Positions 1-8,378 of a DNA stretch of 39,044 nucleotides are shown here, one piece after another. Position 1 is the stretch's first letter. The number at the start of each line of letters is the position of its first letter. The stretch lies in the NCBI RefSeq assembly GCF_021605415.1, contig NZ_WKEQ01000046.1, forward strand, positions 1 to 39,044, given 5' to 3'. The position numbers were made by a program, and so were the translations under genes. The notes beneath the pieces were generated by a model. That model was not told the origin of the DNA, made no database searches, and saw only the letters and a list, made by a program, of their open reading frames with translations. The DNA is from Pseudomonas syringae (GTDB taxonomy: Bacteria; Pseudomonadota; Gammaproteobacteria; Pseudomonadales; Pseudomonadaceae).

Positions 1-269
1 CCCTGGTGTTGCACGAGGCGAATTATCCGCCTGTGTATTACGTCCCGCGCGAAGACATCGCAGAAAAATACTTCGCCCGCACCGATCACACCAGCTATTG
101 CCCCTACAAGGGCGACGCCAGTTATTTCAGTCTGCAGGTGCCGGGGTTTGAGGGGACCAACGCGGTGTGGACGTACGAGCAGCCCAAGGTGTCGGTCGCA
201 CAGATCAAGAATTTTGTGGCGTTCTATCCGGATCAGGTGAAGTTCGAGGTACTGAAGGACGACGTTTGA
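1..269 (+). CDS. DUF427 domain protein, 5'-truncated by the window edge
   Basis: This is the C-terminal part of a DUF427 protein. The reading frame is open to the first base, so the true start lies outside the window; the GTG at 6 is internal. Visible family features are the segment around HEANYPPVYYVPR, the YCPYKGDASYF stretch and a tail ending in VAFYPDQVKFEV, where DUF427 members have a short beta-rich domain. The biochemical role of the family is not established. It reads toward the leftward transporter gene, with a hairpin between them. The family call is from memory of the motif and is fairly secure; no function is claimed. Confidence 0.8.
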   Translation, partial: LVLHEANYPPVYYVPREDIAEKYFARTDHTSYCPYKGDASYFSLQVPGFEGTNAVWTYEQPKVSVAQIKNFVAFYPDQVKFEVLKDDV

Positions 270-275
270 AGAACC

Positions 276-302
276 GGGGCGAAGGTCGAAATCCTTCGCC
301 CC
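276..302. terminator. Hairpin between convergent genes
   Basis: A perfect 10-base stem (GGGGCGAAGG at 276-285, CCTTCGCCCC at 293-302) with a 7-base loop lies just after the DUF427 stop and just after the stop of the leftward transporter. There is no immediate T-tract on the plus strand (a TTTTT occurs at about 317), so it is a likely but not classic bidirectional terminator. Confidence 0.5.
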
Positions 303-313
303 CGTCACTGGGC

Positions 314-1936
314 TCAGTTTTTGTCGAGATCGATGTTTTTGGTTTCACGCAAACAGATCATTCCCACCACCAGGCTCACCCCGGTGATCAACACCGGATA
401 CCACAGCCCGTAGAAAATATCCCCGGTATAAACCACGAGGGCAAACGAAACGGTAGGCAGGAAACCGCCGAACCAGCCGTTGCCGATGTGATAGGGCAGG
501 GACATCGAGGTGTAGCGGATGCGGGTCGGGAACAGTTCGACCATCAGCGCTGCCAGCGGCCCGTAGCACATGGCCGAGATAATGATGAGCGCGACAATCA
601 GCGCGACGATCATCGGTTTGTTGATCTGCTGCATGTCGGCCTGTTGCGGATAGCCGGCGAGGGTCACCGCGCCGCGCAGGGCGGATTCATCGAAACCGTC
701 GAGCTTCACGTCGCCAACGCTCACCTGTACGTCACTGCCGGCCGGCGCTGCGGCGCTGGAGTAGGGCAGGCCCTGTTTGACCAGGAAGGTTTTGACCTTG
801 TCGCACGGGCTGTCGAATTTCGCCTTGCCCACCGGATCGAATTGAAAAGTGCAAGTGGCCGGATCCGCCAGCACCGTGATCGGCGCCTGACGGCTGGCCT
901 GATCGATAGCCGGGTTGGCGTAGTGGGCCAGGGATTTGAAGATCGGGAAATACAGCGCCGTCGCCAGCAGCAGGCCGAGCATCAGCACCGGTTTGCGCCC
1001 GACCTTGTCCGACAGCCAGCCGAAAAAGATGAAAAACGGCGCACCGATGACCACGCTGATGATCAGCAGGCTGTTGGCGACGGCCGGATCCATCTTGAGG
1101 AACTGCGTCAGAAAGAACAGCACGTAGAACTGCGCGGCATAGAAGGTCACGGCTTGCCCGGCATTGATGCTGAACAGAGCGATCAGCACGACTTTAAGGT
1201 TTTCCCATCGGCCAAACGATTCGCGGATCGGCGCCTTGCAGGTCTTGCCTTCCTCTTTCATTTTCAGAAAGGCTGGCGACTCGTGCAGGCTTAGGCGGAT
1301 CCAGGTGGAAATGCCCAGCAGCACGATCGACAGCAGGAATGGAATGCGCCAGCCCCAGACTTCAAACTGGTCGCCGGTGAAGTAGCGGCACCCGAGCACC
1401 ACCAACAGCGAGAGCAGCAGGCCGAGGGTGGCGGTGGACTGAATCCAGCTTGTGTGGAAACCGCGTTTGCCCATCGGCGCATGCTCGGCCACGTACGTTG
1501 CGGCGCCGCCGTATTCGCCGCCCAACGCCAAGCCTTGAAGCATGCGCAGCACCACCAGAATGATCGGTGCGGCAATGCCAATGCTGGCGTAGGTCGGCAA
1601 CAGGCCGACGCAGAAGGTCGCGATGCCCATCAGGATAATGGTCGCAAGAAAGGTGTATTTGCGCCCGATCATGTCGCCCAATCGGCCGAACACCAGCGCG
1701 CCGAACGGCCGCACGATGAACCCTGCCGCGAATGCCATCAGCGCAAAAATGAACGCAGTGGTGTCGTTGACCCCGGCGAAAAACTGTTTGCTGATCACCG
1801 CCGCGAGGGCGCCGTAGAGGAAAAAGTCGTACCACTCGAACACCGTCCCGAGAGAGGAGGCGAAAATGACTTTCTGCGTGTCGTTACTGGTGACCGCGCT
1901 TGGCGTGGCTTCCATCGGCTGAGCGTGTTCTGACAT
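314..1936 (-). CDS. MFS transporter, metabolite:H+ symporter (MHS) type
   Basis: This is a 540-residue inner-membrane transporter of the major facilitator superfamily, resembling the MHS branch (ProP, KgtP, ShiA). Supporting features are the N-terminal GTVFEWYDFFLYG segment, the GRLGDMIGRKYTFL loop between helices 2 and 3, a GGEYGGAATYVAEHAP helix-5 motif and a second-half WLSDKVGRKPVL loop. A polar insertion of roughly 90 residues sits in the second half and carries two cysteines (CTFQF and SPCDK), probably outside the membrane; it makes the protein longer than the usual 430-500 residues. The ATG at 1936 is preceded by GAGGG at good spacing; an upstream in-frame GTG at 1951 overlaps that ribosome site and is less likely. 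It lies 83 bases after the GMC oxidoreductase on the same strand and may import that enzyme's substrate. Confidence 0.88.
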   Translation of the reverse strand: MSEHAQPMEATPSAVTSNDTQKVIFASSLGTVFEWYDFFLYGALAAVISKQFFAGVNDTTAFIFALMAFAAGFIVRPFGALVFGRLGDMIGRKYTFLATIILMGIATFCVGLLPTYASIGIAAPIILVVLRMLQGLALGGEYGGAATYVAEHAPMGKRGFHTSWIQSTATLGLLLSLLVVLGCRYFTGDQFEVWGWRIPFLLSIVLLGISTWIRLSLHESPAFLKMKEEGKTCKAPIRESFGRWENLKVVLIALFSINAGQAVTFYAAQFYVLFFLTQFLKMDPAVANSLLIISVVIGAPFFIFFGWLSDKVGRKPVLMLGLLLATALYFPIFKSLAHYANPAIDQASRQAPITVLADPATCTFQFDPVGKAKFDSPCDKVKTFLVKQGLPYSSAAAPAGSDVQVSVGDVKLDGFDESALRGAVTLAGYPQQADMQQINKPMIVALIVALIIISAMCYGPLAALMVELFPTRIRYTSMSLPYHIGNGWFGGFLPTVSFALVVYTGDIFYGLWYPVLITGVSLVVGMICLRETKNIDLDKN

Positions 1937-2019
1937 ATCGGTATCCCTCACAGTGATTGTTTTTGTTGTTCCACCGTTGAATCAGATGCAAATCCCCCTG
2001 TGGGTGCCTGCGACAGCGC

Positions 2020-3666
2020 CTACAGGGTGGGGGTCAGTTGTTTTTTTGGGGTGACGTTCCTTGTTTCTGGATTGAGGATCATCTGCGCGGCCTTCTCGGC
2101 AATCATCAGCGTAGGCGAACACGTGTTGCCGGAGATGATGCGCGGCATGATCGACGCATCGGCGATGCGCAAACCGGGCACGCCATGCACGCGCAATTGC
2201 GCATCGACCACGGAATCACCGTCGTTACCCATCCGGCAGGTGCCCACCGGATGGAATATCGTCGTGCCGATTGCTGCCGCCGCTTCGTGCAGTTGCTCCT
2301 CGCTTTGCAGGCTGGCGCCGGGCAGGTATTCCACCGGTTTGAACGTTTGCAGGGCCGGCGCGCTGACGATGCGGCGGGTCAGGCGAATGGCATCGGCAGC
2401 CACACGCAAATCCTCTGGATGGCTGAGGTAATTGGGTTGAATCAACGGCGCGTCCTGCGGATTTGCCGAGCGGATCTCGACGCGGCCACGGCTCTGCGGG
2501 CGTAGATCGCACACCGACGCGGTGAACGCCGGGAAGCTGTGCAGCGGCTCACCGAAACGCTCCAGCGACAAGGGCTGCACGTGGTATTCAAGATTCGCCG
2601 ATGTTTGCTCCGGCCCCGACCGGGCGAACGCGCCCAACTGACTCGGCGCCATCGACAGCGGCCCGCTGCGGTCATACAAATAACGCAGGCCCATGCTCAT
2701 TTTGCCCCACACGGTGCCGGCGATCTGGTTCAGAGTGCGGGCGTTTTCCAGTTTGAAGATCAGGCGCAATTGCAGGTGATCCTGCAAGTTGCCACCCACC
2801 CCCGGCAATTCATGAATCACACCAATGCCGAGGCGTTCCAGCAGCGGTCGCGGGCCAATCCCGGAACGCTGCAAAATACTCGGCGACCCCACGGAGCCGG
2901 CGCACAAGATGATCTCCCGACGCGCCTGGAAACTGTGCGTCTCGCCTTGCCACCGAGCGCTGACTGCCGAGGCGCGGCCATCTTCGAGCAACACGCGATC
3001 AACCTCGACGCCGGTCAGCACGGTCAGATTGGAACGGTGGCGTACCGGTTTGAGAAACGCCTTCGCGGCATTCCAGCGCACCCCGGCCTTCTGATTGACC
3101 TGAAAATAGCCGCAGCCCTCGTTATCGCCCTGGTTGAAATCGTTGACGCTGGCGATGCCACTTTGTTCGGCGGCACTGCGAAACGCGTCCAGAATCGGCC
3201 ACGACAGCCGTTGTTGCTCGACGCGCCATTCGCCCGCAGCCCCATGAAAATCCGCCGCGCCGGCAAAATGGTTTTCGCTCTGCTTGAACAGTGGCAGCAC
3301 ATCATTCCAGGCCCAGCCCGGATTGCCCTCGGCCGCCCAGCTGTCATAGTCGCCGGCCTGGCCGCGCATGTAGATCATGCCGTTGATCGAGGAACAGCCG
3401 CCGAGCACTTTGCCGCGTGGATAGCTCAGGCTGCGGCCGTTGAGGCCTGGTTGCGATTCGGTCTTGAAGCACCAGTCGGTGCGCGGGTTGCCGATGCAGA
3501 ACAGATAACCCACGGGGATGTGAATCCAGGGATAGTTGTCGCGCCCGCCGGCTTCCAGCAGGAGCACGCGCCGTTGCGGGTCGGCCGACAGCCGATTGGC
3601 CAGCAAACACCCGGCAGGGCCGGCGCCGACCACGATGTAATCGTATGCATCAAGGGAAGTCTGCAT
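2020..3666 (-). CDS. GMC-family FAD oxidoreductase (choline dehydrogenase-like)
   Basis: This 548-residue flavoenzyme belongs to the glucose-methanol-choline family. The N-terminal FAD-binding GAGPAG is at 14-19, followed by an E-A-G-G segment about 20 residues on. The first GMC signature is the YPRGKVLGGCSSING stretch, and the second lies around GSVGSPSILQRSGIGP. Near the C-terminus FHPVGTCRMG supplies the expected catalytic His, and GNTCSPTLMIAEKA the closing motif. These enzymes oxidise a primary alcohol to an aldehyde, but the substrate here is unknown. BetA is a possible relative, but no bet genes adjoin. The ATG at 3666 follows a GAGG site. It shares its orientation with the transporter and is divergent from a LysR regulator, which suggests a small catabolic unit. 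Confidence 0.88.
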   Translation of the reverse strand: MQTSLDAYDYIVVGAGPAGCLLANRLSADPQRRVLLLEAGGRDNYPWIHIPVGYLFCIGNPRTDWCFKTESQPGLNGRSLSYPRGKVLGGCSSINGMIYMRGQAGDYDSWAAEGNPGWAWNDVLPLFKQSENHFAGAADFHGAAGEWRVEQQRLSWPILDAFRSAAEQSGIASVNDFNQGDNEGCGYFQVNQKAGVRWNAAKAFLKPVRHRSNLTVLTGVEVDRVLLEDGRASAVSARWQGETHSFQARREIILCAGSVGSPSILQRSGIGPRPLLERLGIGVIHELPGVGGNLQDHLQLRLIFKLENARTLNQIAGTVWGKMSMGLRYLYDRSGPLSMAPSQLGAFARSGPEQTSANLEYHVQPLSLERFGEPLHSFPAFTASVCDLRPQSRGRVEIRSANPQDAPLIQPNYLSHPEDLRVAADAIRLTRRIVSAPALQTFKPVEYLPGASLQSEEQLHEAAAAIGTTIFHPVGTCRMGNDGDSVVDAQLRVHGVPGLRIADASIMPRIISGNTCSPTLMIAEKAAQMILNPETRNVTPKKQLTPTL

Positions 3667-3741
3667 TCCCTGACCTCATTTTTTGTTTTTGTTGTCAGTC
3701 ATCCTAGTTGTTAGGTTTCGTCAAAAGAATGTTAATTTTTG

Positions 3742-3756
3742 CGCACCCGCTGTGCG
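3742..3756. promoter_or_regulatory. Candidate LysR operator in the divergent gap
   Basis: The 132-base gap between the GMC gene and the LysR gene contains the dyad CGCAC-N5-GTGCG flanked by T-runs (TTTTTG before and GTTTTTAA after). Its location between a LysR gene and its divergent neighbour fits a regulator site. This is inference; the arms are only five bases. Confidence 0.3.
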
Positions 3757-3798
3757 TTTTTAAACAGCGTTCGGTGTGACCGGCCAACAGGAGCGACG

Positions 3799-4683
3799 AT
3801 GTTCGATTGGAATGACCTGCGGTTTTTTCTTGAGTTGCAGCGCAGCGGCCGCTTACTCACCGCCGCGCGCCGTTTGAACACCACTCATGCGACTGTCGCG
3901 CGGCATATCGAAGCCATCGAAAAAAGCCTCGGCACGGCGCTGTTCGTTCAGCACGCCCAGGGCTATGAAATGACCCCGGCGGGTGAGGCACTGCTTAAAC
4001 ACGCCGAAGCGATGGAAAACGTCGCGCTGTTGGCCCAGGAAGAAATCACCCAGTCCACCGCGCCGCTGGGCAAAATTCGTGTCGGCGTTACCGAAGGGCT
4101 CGGCATCAAGTTCCTCGCCAGTCGCATGGTCGGGTTGTTCGAGCGTTATCCGGGGCTCGAAGTGGAACTGGTCGCCGTGCCGCGCTTCGTCAGCATCCTC
4201 AACCGTGAAGCGGAAATCAGCATTCATCTCGAACGACCGGCCGCTGACATGCTGGTCACTCGCAAACTGACGGACTACCGCCTCGCGCTCTACGCCAGTC
4301 AGTCGTATCTGGACAACGCGCCACCTCTGCGCAGCCGCGACGACCTGGGGCATCACGCCTGGATCGGCTATGTCGACGACCTATTGTTCAGCCAGGAACT
4401 GATGTTCCTCAACAGCTATTGCCGCAACCCGCGTGTGGTCTTCCACAGCACCAGCGTCATCGCCCAGCAGGAAGCCGCGCGCTCCGGCCTCGGCATCGCC
4501 GTGCTGCCGTGTTACATGGCCGGCGCGGATCCGCAATTGGTGGCGCTATTGCCGGACGACAGCATTCAGCGCAGTTACTGGATCAGCACCCGCCGCGAAC
4601 TGCACAAGTCAGTCCGGCTGCGGGTGGTCTGGGATTACGTCGTGCAACTGTGCGAGTCGCAGCAGGCGTTGTTGTTGCAATGA
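3799..4683 (+). CDS. LysR-family transcriptional regulator
   Basis: This 294-residue regulator has an N-terminal winged helix-turn-helix (MFDWNDLRFFLELQRSGRLL, then ARRLNTTHATVARHIEAIE) and a substrate-binding domain beginning at about residue 90 (GKIRVGVTEGLG). The ATG at 3799 has AGGAG seven bases upstream; the longer frame from 3739 lacks a ribosome site. The family usually senses a small ligand and controls a divergently transcribed target, here the GMC oxidoreductase and probably the MHS transporter behind it. Ligand unknown. Confidence 0.9.
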   Translation: MFDWNDLRFFLELQRSGRLLTAARRLNTTHATVARHIEAIEKSLGTALFVQHAQGYEMTPAGEALLKHAEAMENVALLAQEEITQSTAPLGKIRVGVTEGLGIKFLASRMVGLFERYPGLEVELVAVPRFVSILNREAEISIHLERPAADMLVTRKLTDYRLALYASQSYLDNAPPLRSRDDLGHHAWIGYVDDLLFSQELMFLNSYCRNPRVVFHSTSVIAQQEAARSGLGIAVLPCYMAGADPQLVALLPDDSIQRSYWISTRRELHKSVRLRVVWDYVVQLCESQQALLLQ

Positions 4684-4690
4684 CAGCCCG

Positions 4691-4722
4691 TTGTAGGAGC
4701 CGCCGAAGGCTGCGATCTTTTG
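4691..4722. repeat. REP element, single copy (CTGCGATCTTTT type)
   Basis: This Pseudomonas REP-like unit begins TGTAGGAGCCGCCGAAGG and ends GGCTGCGATCTTTT. The same family occurs as a perfect inverted pair at 9289-9364 and as a partial copy near 21117-21141. Confidence 0.7.
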
Positions 4723-4726
4723 ATTG

Positions 4727-4757
4727 AAAAAAAGCCCGGCTGATGAGACCGGGCTTT
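4727..4757 (-). terminator. Rho-independent terminator of the small secreted protein gene
   Basis: A 9-base stem, AAAGCCCGG (4731-4739) and CCGGGCTTT (4749-4757), has a 9-base loop. Read on the minus strand it is followed by a run of T (the A-run starting at 4727), so it mainly ends the leftward gene at 4786. It may also act weakly on the LysR transcript. Confidence 0.8.
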
Positions 4758-4785
4758 CGTCGAGTACTGCAATGCAACTTCGTAT

Positions 4786-5004
4786 TCAGACTGCGCGACG
4801 TTCGAGCAGACGATCTGCACCACCTTCGGCAACCTGATTGCCTTTCAGACGATCCGAACCATCCGCAGCAACGGCATCGCTGAACAGTGGATCGGTTTCA
4901 GTGGCGGCGACGGCATCGCTGAACAGCGGGTCTGTTTCAGTTGCCGCAAACGCGTTCAGTGCAAAGATCGAGAATGCGATGCCGAGGATGGTTTGGCGTT
5001 TCAT
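4786..5004 (-). CDS. Small secreted repeat protein (ATETDPLFSDAVA / AEGGADRL type)
   Basis: This 72-residue predicted exported protein has a signal peptide (MKRQTILGIAFSIFALNAFA) followed directly by two identical 13-residue repeats, ATETDPLFSDAVA, then DGSDRL and VAEGGADRLLERR. The repeats derive from adjacent 39-base units (4873-4911 and 4912-4950) that differ mainly at third positions. The VAEGGADRL motif recurs in the larger protein at 28875-29225, so the two belong to one Pseudomonas family. I recall members being labelled phage infection protein in some annotations, but that label has no support here. GGAG lies about nine bases before the ATG. A strong terminator follows, so it is a single-gene unit. 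Function unknown. Confidence 0.75.
   Translation of the reverse strand: MKRQTILGIAFSIFALNAFAATETDPLFSDAVAATETDPLFSDAVAADGSDRLKGNQVAEGGADRLLERRAV
4873..4950. repeat. 39-base tandem repeat, two units, inside a coding region
   Basis: Units 4873-4911 and 4912-4950 both begin GGCATCGCTGAACAG and encode the same 13 residues on the minus strand. The differences are largely synonymous, which points to an older duplication kept under selection on the peptide. Confidence 0.85.
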
Positions 5005-5100
5005 GAAGTGTGCTCCGGGTTGCTGGTTGGGTTGGAGCCGATCTTACGCCGCCGCATTAATATAAGAATTTCATTGAATTAATGGCTGTTATTGACGCGA

Positions 5101-5592
5101 TCAATGACTCGCCGGGTTATGCGCTTTTGCCTTCAATTTATTTAACGCCTCAGTAATTGCATCCTCGCGAGCCTGAAGGGCGGTGAGTGTATCTTTACCC
5201 ACCATCGATTGGGCTTCTTGCACCTTATCGAGCATCACGCGGCCTTCCTTCGAACTGACGAGAATGGTCTCGGCTTGCGTTGGATTTGCGTAGGCGCGAA
5301 TTATCAGATCGAGTTCGTCGTCATTGAAGCGGCTGGCATAGATGTGTGTGACCAGTCCTTTCAAGTCGTCCAGACTGATGTTGTCTCGCACGACTTTACG
5401 GATATCTTCATCCGACAACTCCGGATAGCGCGGCGAATAGTCTTGCCGGGCAACGTCTACGACGATGTTGTAATGCTCGTTCGTGATGCCGGCGTCAGTG
5501 ACCTTTTCTGCCTTGTCCAGATTGGCGCCATAGGCGGTTAACGCCGTCGACATCAATAGAAACAGCGTTGCCTTTTTCGTACTTCTGAGCAT
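5101..5592 (-). CDS. Exported DUF2059-like protein
   Basis: This 163-residue protein starts MLRSTKKATLFLLMSTALTA, a signal peptide probably cleaved before ANLDKAEK. The segment HIYASRFNDDELDLIIRAY followed by NPTQAETILVSSKEGRVM resembles the core of DUF2059, in which a helix with an F-[ST]-x-x-E-L pattern precedes a short P-T/S-G-like turn. The match is approximate, with NPTQAE in place of the usual SPxGxK. I chose the ATG at 5592 because it begins the signal peptide; the upstream frame to 5703 adds an unlikely leader that would overlap alkC. No function is known. Confidence 0.65.
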   Translation of the reverse strand: MLRSTKKATLFLLMSTALTAYGANLDKAEKVTDAGITNEHYNIVVDVARQDYSPRYPELSDEDIRKVVRDNISLDDLKGLVTHIYASRFNDDELDLIIRAYANPTQAETILVSSKEGRVMLDKVQEAQSMVGKDTLTALQAREDAITEALNKLKAKAHNPASH

Positions 5593-5683
5593 GTTGTTCT
5601 TGAACCTTACGACGATGTACATGAGAGCGTTTGCCCAGTGGATGACACTGTGAGTTGGTTTCACTGGCGAAAAAACGCCATCT

Positions 5684-6790
5684 TTAGTCAACCAGGATTT
5701 CAAATGCTGTTCCGCCCAATCGTTCCCCGTTGACCATCACATGAACAGCATGCCGTCCGGCGTAATGCTTTCGCGTCGTCAACTCCTTTATCTGCTGGCT
5801 CCGGCTGACAAACGCTTCGCTATTCCCGCCCAGCGTCAGCCCTTTCAATTTGAAAACCTTTGCTGAAGTGCTGCCGTTCGCTTTCACGTAATCCACCGCG
5901 TAATCAATGACCAGCTTCTGGCTCTGAGTAACGGTCGACTTCACCGTAAACGATAAGGTAATACTCTCGCCAAGCCGCACGGTCGCCGGTTCAACCTTCA
6001 CGTCTATCAGTTCAACCTCGGGCTTGTCGCCCGCACCAATCACCGTCAGCGCTCGGGCGTTGCCCTGTTTGATCAGGCTGCGCAATGCATGCTTTGCGAT
6101 CCAGGCGGTGTGCTTGTTGCGCAGGTCCCACCCTTCAATCGCATCGAGTACCCACTCAGGGTGATCCTTGGTGATGTCATTGAGGTGGTTGGCCACGGAT
6201 TTGCGCACGTAGAGACTTTCATCAGCTTTCAAACTGTCGAGAATCCTGGCGGCCAGGCGCGGATCAGCCTGCACCCGCTCCAGGCGAAACGACCAAGGCA
6301 GGCGAGGACGACTGCCTTCGCTGGCGAGGCGGCGGACGTGGTGGTTTTCATCGGTTGCCCAATCGTGCATCCGTTCCAGGGTGCGTTCGAGATCGCTGCG
6401 CAGGAAATGACGGATGGCGAATTCGGACGAACCGAACGTGGTGAAGTATTTAAGCGCGTCCATGGACGTATCGAATGCATGACCGCCGTAGCTGGCGACG
6501 TAGTGCGGCAGGCACAGGGTGACGAATCCGCTGTTCAGGCGCGGGGCGAGCGCGCGCAGGACATCGAGCGAATCTTCGTAGCCAAGCGGCAACACGGCGT
6601 GCAGGCATTCGCTGACCCGGGCCATGCGTTGCATGATCGAAAGGTCGGCGAGGCCTTCATTGGCCAGTTTGAGGAAGGCCTTGGCGTTGAAGGCCGGGTA
6701 GACCTCGCTCATTTCGCTGGCGATGTGTTGCAGGCGCGCGGTGTTGAAGATTTCTTTCAGCGCCGGTGCGGCGGTTTCAGCTGTACTCAT
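5684..6790 (-). CDS. alkC: DNA alkylation repair glycosylase AlkC (HEAT-like plus Ig-like domain)
   Basis: This is a 368-residue cytoplasmic base-excision enzyme. The first ~260 residues are helical HEAT-like repeats with the conserved EGSRPRLPWSFRLE, ESLYVRKSVANHLNDITKDHPEW and NKHTAWIAKHALRSL segments. The last ~100 residues (from about 265) form a beta-rich Ig-like domain, a layout known for Pseudomonas AlkC. The family excises cationic alkylated bases such as 3-methyladenine and, for AlkC, 3-methylcytosine and 1-methyladenine, without flipping the base. The ATG at 6790 lies two bases after the stop of the GST gene, so translation is probably coupled. The pairing with a GST suggests a joint response to electrophiles (inference). 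Confidence 0.85.
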   Translation of the reverse strand: MSTAETAAPALKEIFNTARLQHIASEMSEVYPAFNAKAFLKLANEGLADLSIMQRMARVSECLHAVLPLGYEDSLDVLRALAPRLNSGFVTLCLPHYVASYGGHAFDTSMDALKYFTTFGSSEFAIRHFLRSDLERTLERMHDWATDENHHVRRLASEGSRPRLPWSFRLERVQADPRLAARILDSLKADESLYVRKSVANHLNDITKDHPEWVLDAIEGWDLRNKHTAWIAKHALRSLIKQGNARALTVIGAGDKPEVELIDVKVEPATVRLGESITLSFTVKSTVTQSQKLVIDYAVDYVKANGSTSAKVFKLKGLTLGGNSEAFVSRSQQIKELTTRKHYAGRHAVHVMVNGERLGGTAFEILVD

Positions 6791-6792
6791 GG

Positions 6793-7404
6793 TCAGGTCA
6801 TCGGGCAACTTTTGAAGGCATGGAGGGTTTCGGCGTAGGCCGTGTACTGCGCAATAAGCGGGAAGCGCCCGGCGTCGACCTGATCCGCAACGACCAGGTT
6901 GGTGAAGCTCCAGGCGACGGCAAGGCTGATCCCATCCTGGGCGAGAGGGACGTCAGTGGGCAGCGGTTGTTTTTGCAGCTCATGTTCCAGAACGGTGTAG
7001 GCGGCGGCGAGTTGGCCTTCGACGCGTTCGATCCACGGTTGATATTGGATGTCGGCCGGACGCAGGTTGCGTTCGTAGTACAGCTGCACGGATTTTTCGC
7101 AAGCGGCCAGGCTCAGGCCAATCAGGCGCAATGCCCGCACGCGCTGGCTCAGATCGTCGGGCATCAGGCTGGCGACCGGGCGGGCGACGGCTTCGAGGTA
7201 GTCGAGGATCAGCGTGGAGTCCATCAGCACTTCGCCGTCGTCAAGCACCAGGGTTGGCGCCTTGACGGTCGGGTTGATCTGCTGGAAGCGCTCAAAGTGG
7301 CGGAACACCGACACCGGCTCGTGCTCCAGTTCAATGCCAAGGCACTTGGCGGAAATCGCCACGCGTCGTACGTAGGGTGAGTCCAGCATGCCGATCAGTT
7401 TCAT
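6793..7404 (-). CDS. Glutathione S-transferase family protein
   Basis: This 203-residue protein has a thioredoxin-like N-terminal domain (MKLIGMLDSPYVRRVAISAK, with the S-P-Y-V-R-R motif at 9-14; VKAPTLVLDDGEVLMDST gives the cis-Pro-type and D-S glutathione contacts) and an all-helical C-terminal domain. Members conjugate glutathione to electrophiles or act as isomerases; the substrate is unknown. The ATG at 7404 with AAGAAG upstream starts the domain correctly; the longer frame to 7554 would run into the RpiR gene. Its stop is two bases from the alkC start, so the two form an operon. Confidence 0.87.
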   Translation of the reverse strand: MKLIGMLDSPYVRRVAISAKCLGIELEHEPVSVFRHFERFQQINPTVKAPTLVLDDGEVLMDSTLILDYLEAVARPVASLMPDDLSQRVRALRLIGLSLAACEKSVQLYYERNLRPADIQYQPWIERVEGQLAAAYTVLEHELQKQPLPTDVPLAQDGISLAVAWSFTNLVVADQVDAGRFPLIAQYTAYAETLHAFKSCPMT

Positions 7405-7463
7405 GACGCGTTTCTTCTTGTCGAATCGGGGAGGCTCAACCCTAGCCGAACTTGTGAACGGTG

Positions 7464-8378
7464 TCAGTCTTCGAATCCCACTTGTTCGTGAATCTCTTCC
7501 ACCTTCAACCCCAGCCGCGTCGCTACAGCAATAAACAGTGCCTGACACAGGCACAATGTCGCGCTTAACGAGCGGAATGCAAACGAGCTGCCTTCGTTCA
7601 CCAACAATGCCGCGTTGGCGCCTTTGGCCAGCGGCGACACGCTGCTGTCGGTAATGACAACTACCTTTGCCTGTTGCTGCCGGGCGTAGCGCAAACAGTG
7701 TCGGGTTTCTTTGGCATAGGGGATGAAGCTGATGGCGATGACTAGGTCGTTGGCGCGTACGCTGCGCATTTGCTCGCGATAGCTACCGCCGAGGCCGGAA
7801 ACCAAGTGAATGCGTTTGTTTGTGTGTTGCAAGTTGTAAACGAGGTAGTCGGCCACGGCGAAAGACCGGCGCACGCCGATGACATAGATGTTGTCGGCAT
7901 TGACGATCAAGTCAGTGGCTTTTTCGAACGCGGTATCGTCCAGCTCTTCATGTAACCGTTCGATGCCAGACAGCGTGGCGTCGATGCATTCGCGAGCCAG
8001 TTGGGCTGCGCTGGTGTGCCGGGATTTGTCAGCGATCATGCTGCGTACGCGTTGCTGGTAGGTCTGCACTGGTGTGGTTTTGTGGGTGTAGGCCTGGCGA
8101 AACAATGCCTGCATTTCACTGAAGCCGCTGAAACCGAAGCGTTGCGAGAAGCGCACGATGGCGGACGGATGCACTTCGCATTCGCGGGCGATGTCGCTGA
8201 TGCGGTCGACCATGATCCGGTCACTCTGGCGGCTCATGTAGCTGGCGATACACTTGAGCTGGCGGGGCAGCAGATCGTATTCGTCGGCGATCATTTTGAG
8301 CAGGCGTTCGGCATTCATCGCCGGGCTGGCGGGCTCGGCAGCGCACTCGTCGACGGCCGGCTGACTGGTGCTGGGCAT
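7464..8378 (-). CDS. MurR/RpiR-family transcriptional regulator
   Basis: This 304-residue regulator has an N-terminal HTH_6 domain, where ISDIARECEVHPSAIVRFSQRFGFSGFSEMQ is cut by the recognition helix. A C-terminal SIS domain follows from about residue 150 (NIYVIGVRRSFAVADYLVYN, then VVVITDSSVSPLAKGANAAL). SIS domains bind phosphosugars. No sugar genes adjoin, so the target is not evident. The ATG at 8378 is preceded by AAAGGA at six to seven bases; an in-frame extension to 8483 has no ribosome site. It lies 59 bases before the GST gene on the same strand. Confidence 0.88.
   Translation of the reverse strand: MPSTSQPAVDECAAEPASPAMNAERLLKMIADEYDLLPRQLKCIASYMSRQSDRIMVDRISDIARECEVHPSAIVRFSQRFGFSGFSEMQALFRQAYTHKTTPVQTYQQRVRSMIADKSRHTSAAQLARECIDATLSGIERLHEELDDTAFEKATDLIVNADNIYVIGVRRSFAVADYLVYNLQHTNKRIHLVSGLGGSYREQMRSVRANDLVIAISFIPYAKETRHCLRYARQQQAKVVVITDSSVSPLAKGANAALLVNEGSSFAFRSLSATLCLCQALFIAVATRLGLKVEEIHEQVGFED

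Noticed and set aside
167..1294. Long plus-strand frame opposite the transporter gene
   Set aside because: It is a GC-rich shadow with H/R/Q-rich nonsense composition; the minus strand encodes a clear MFS protein over the same bases.
2020..3666. Calling the GMC oxidoreductase choline dehydrogenase betA
   Set aside because: The family motifs fit, but no betB, betI or choline transporter genes adjoin and GMC substrates cannot be told from these motifs.
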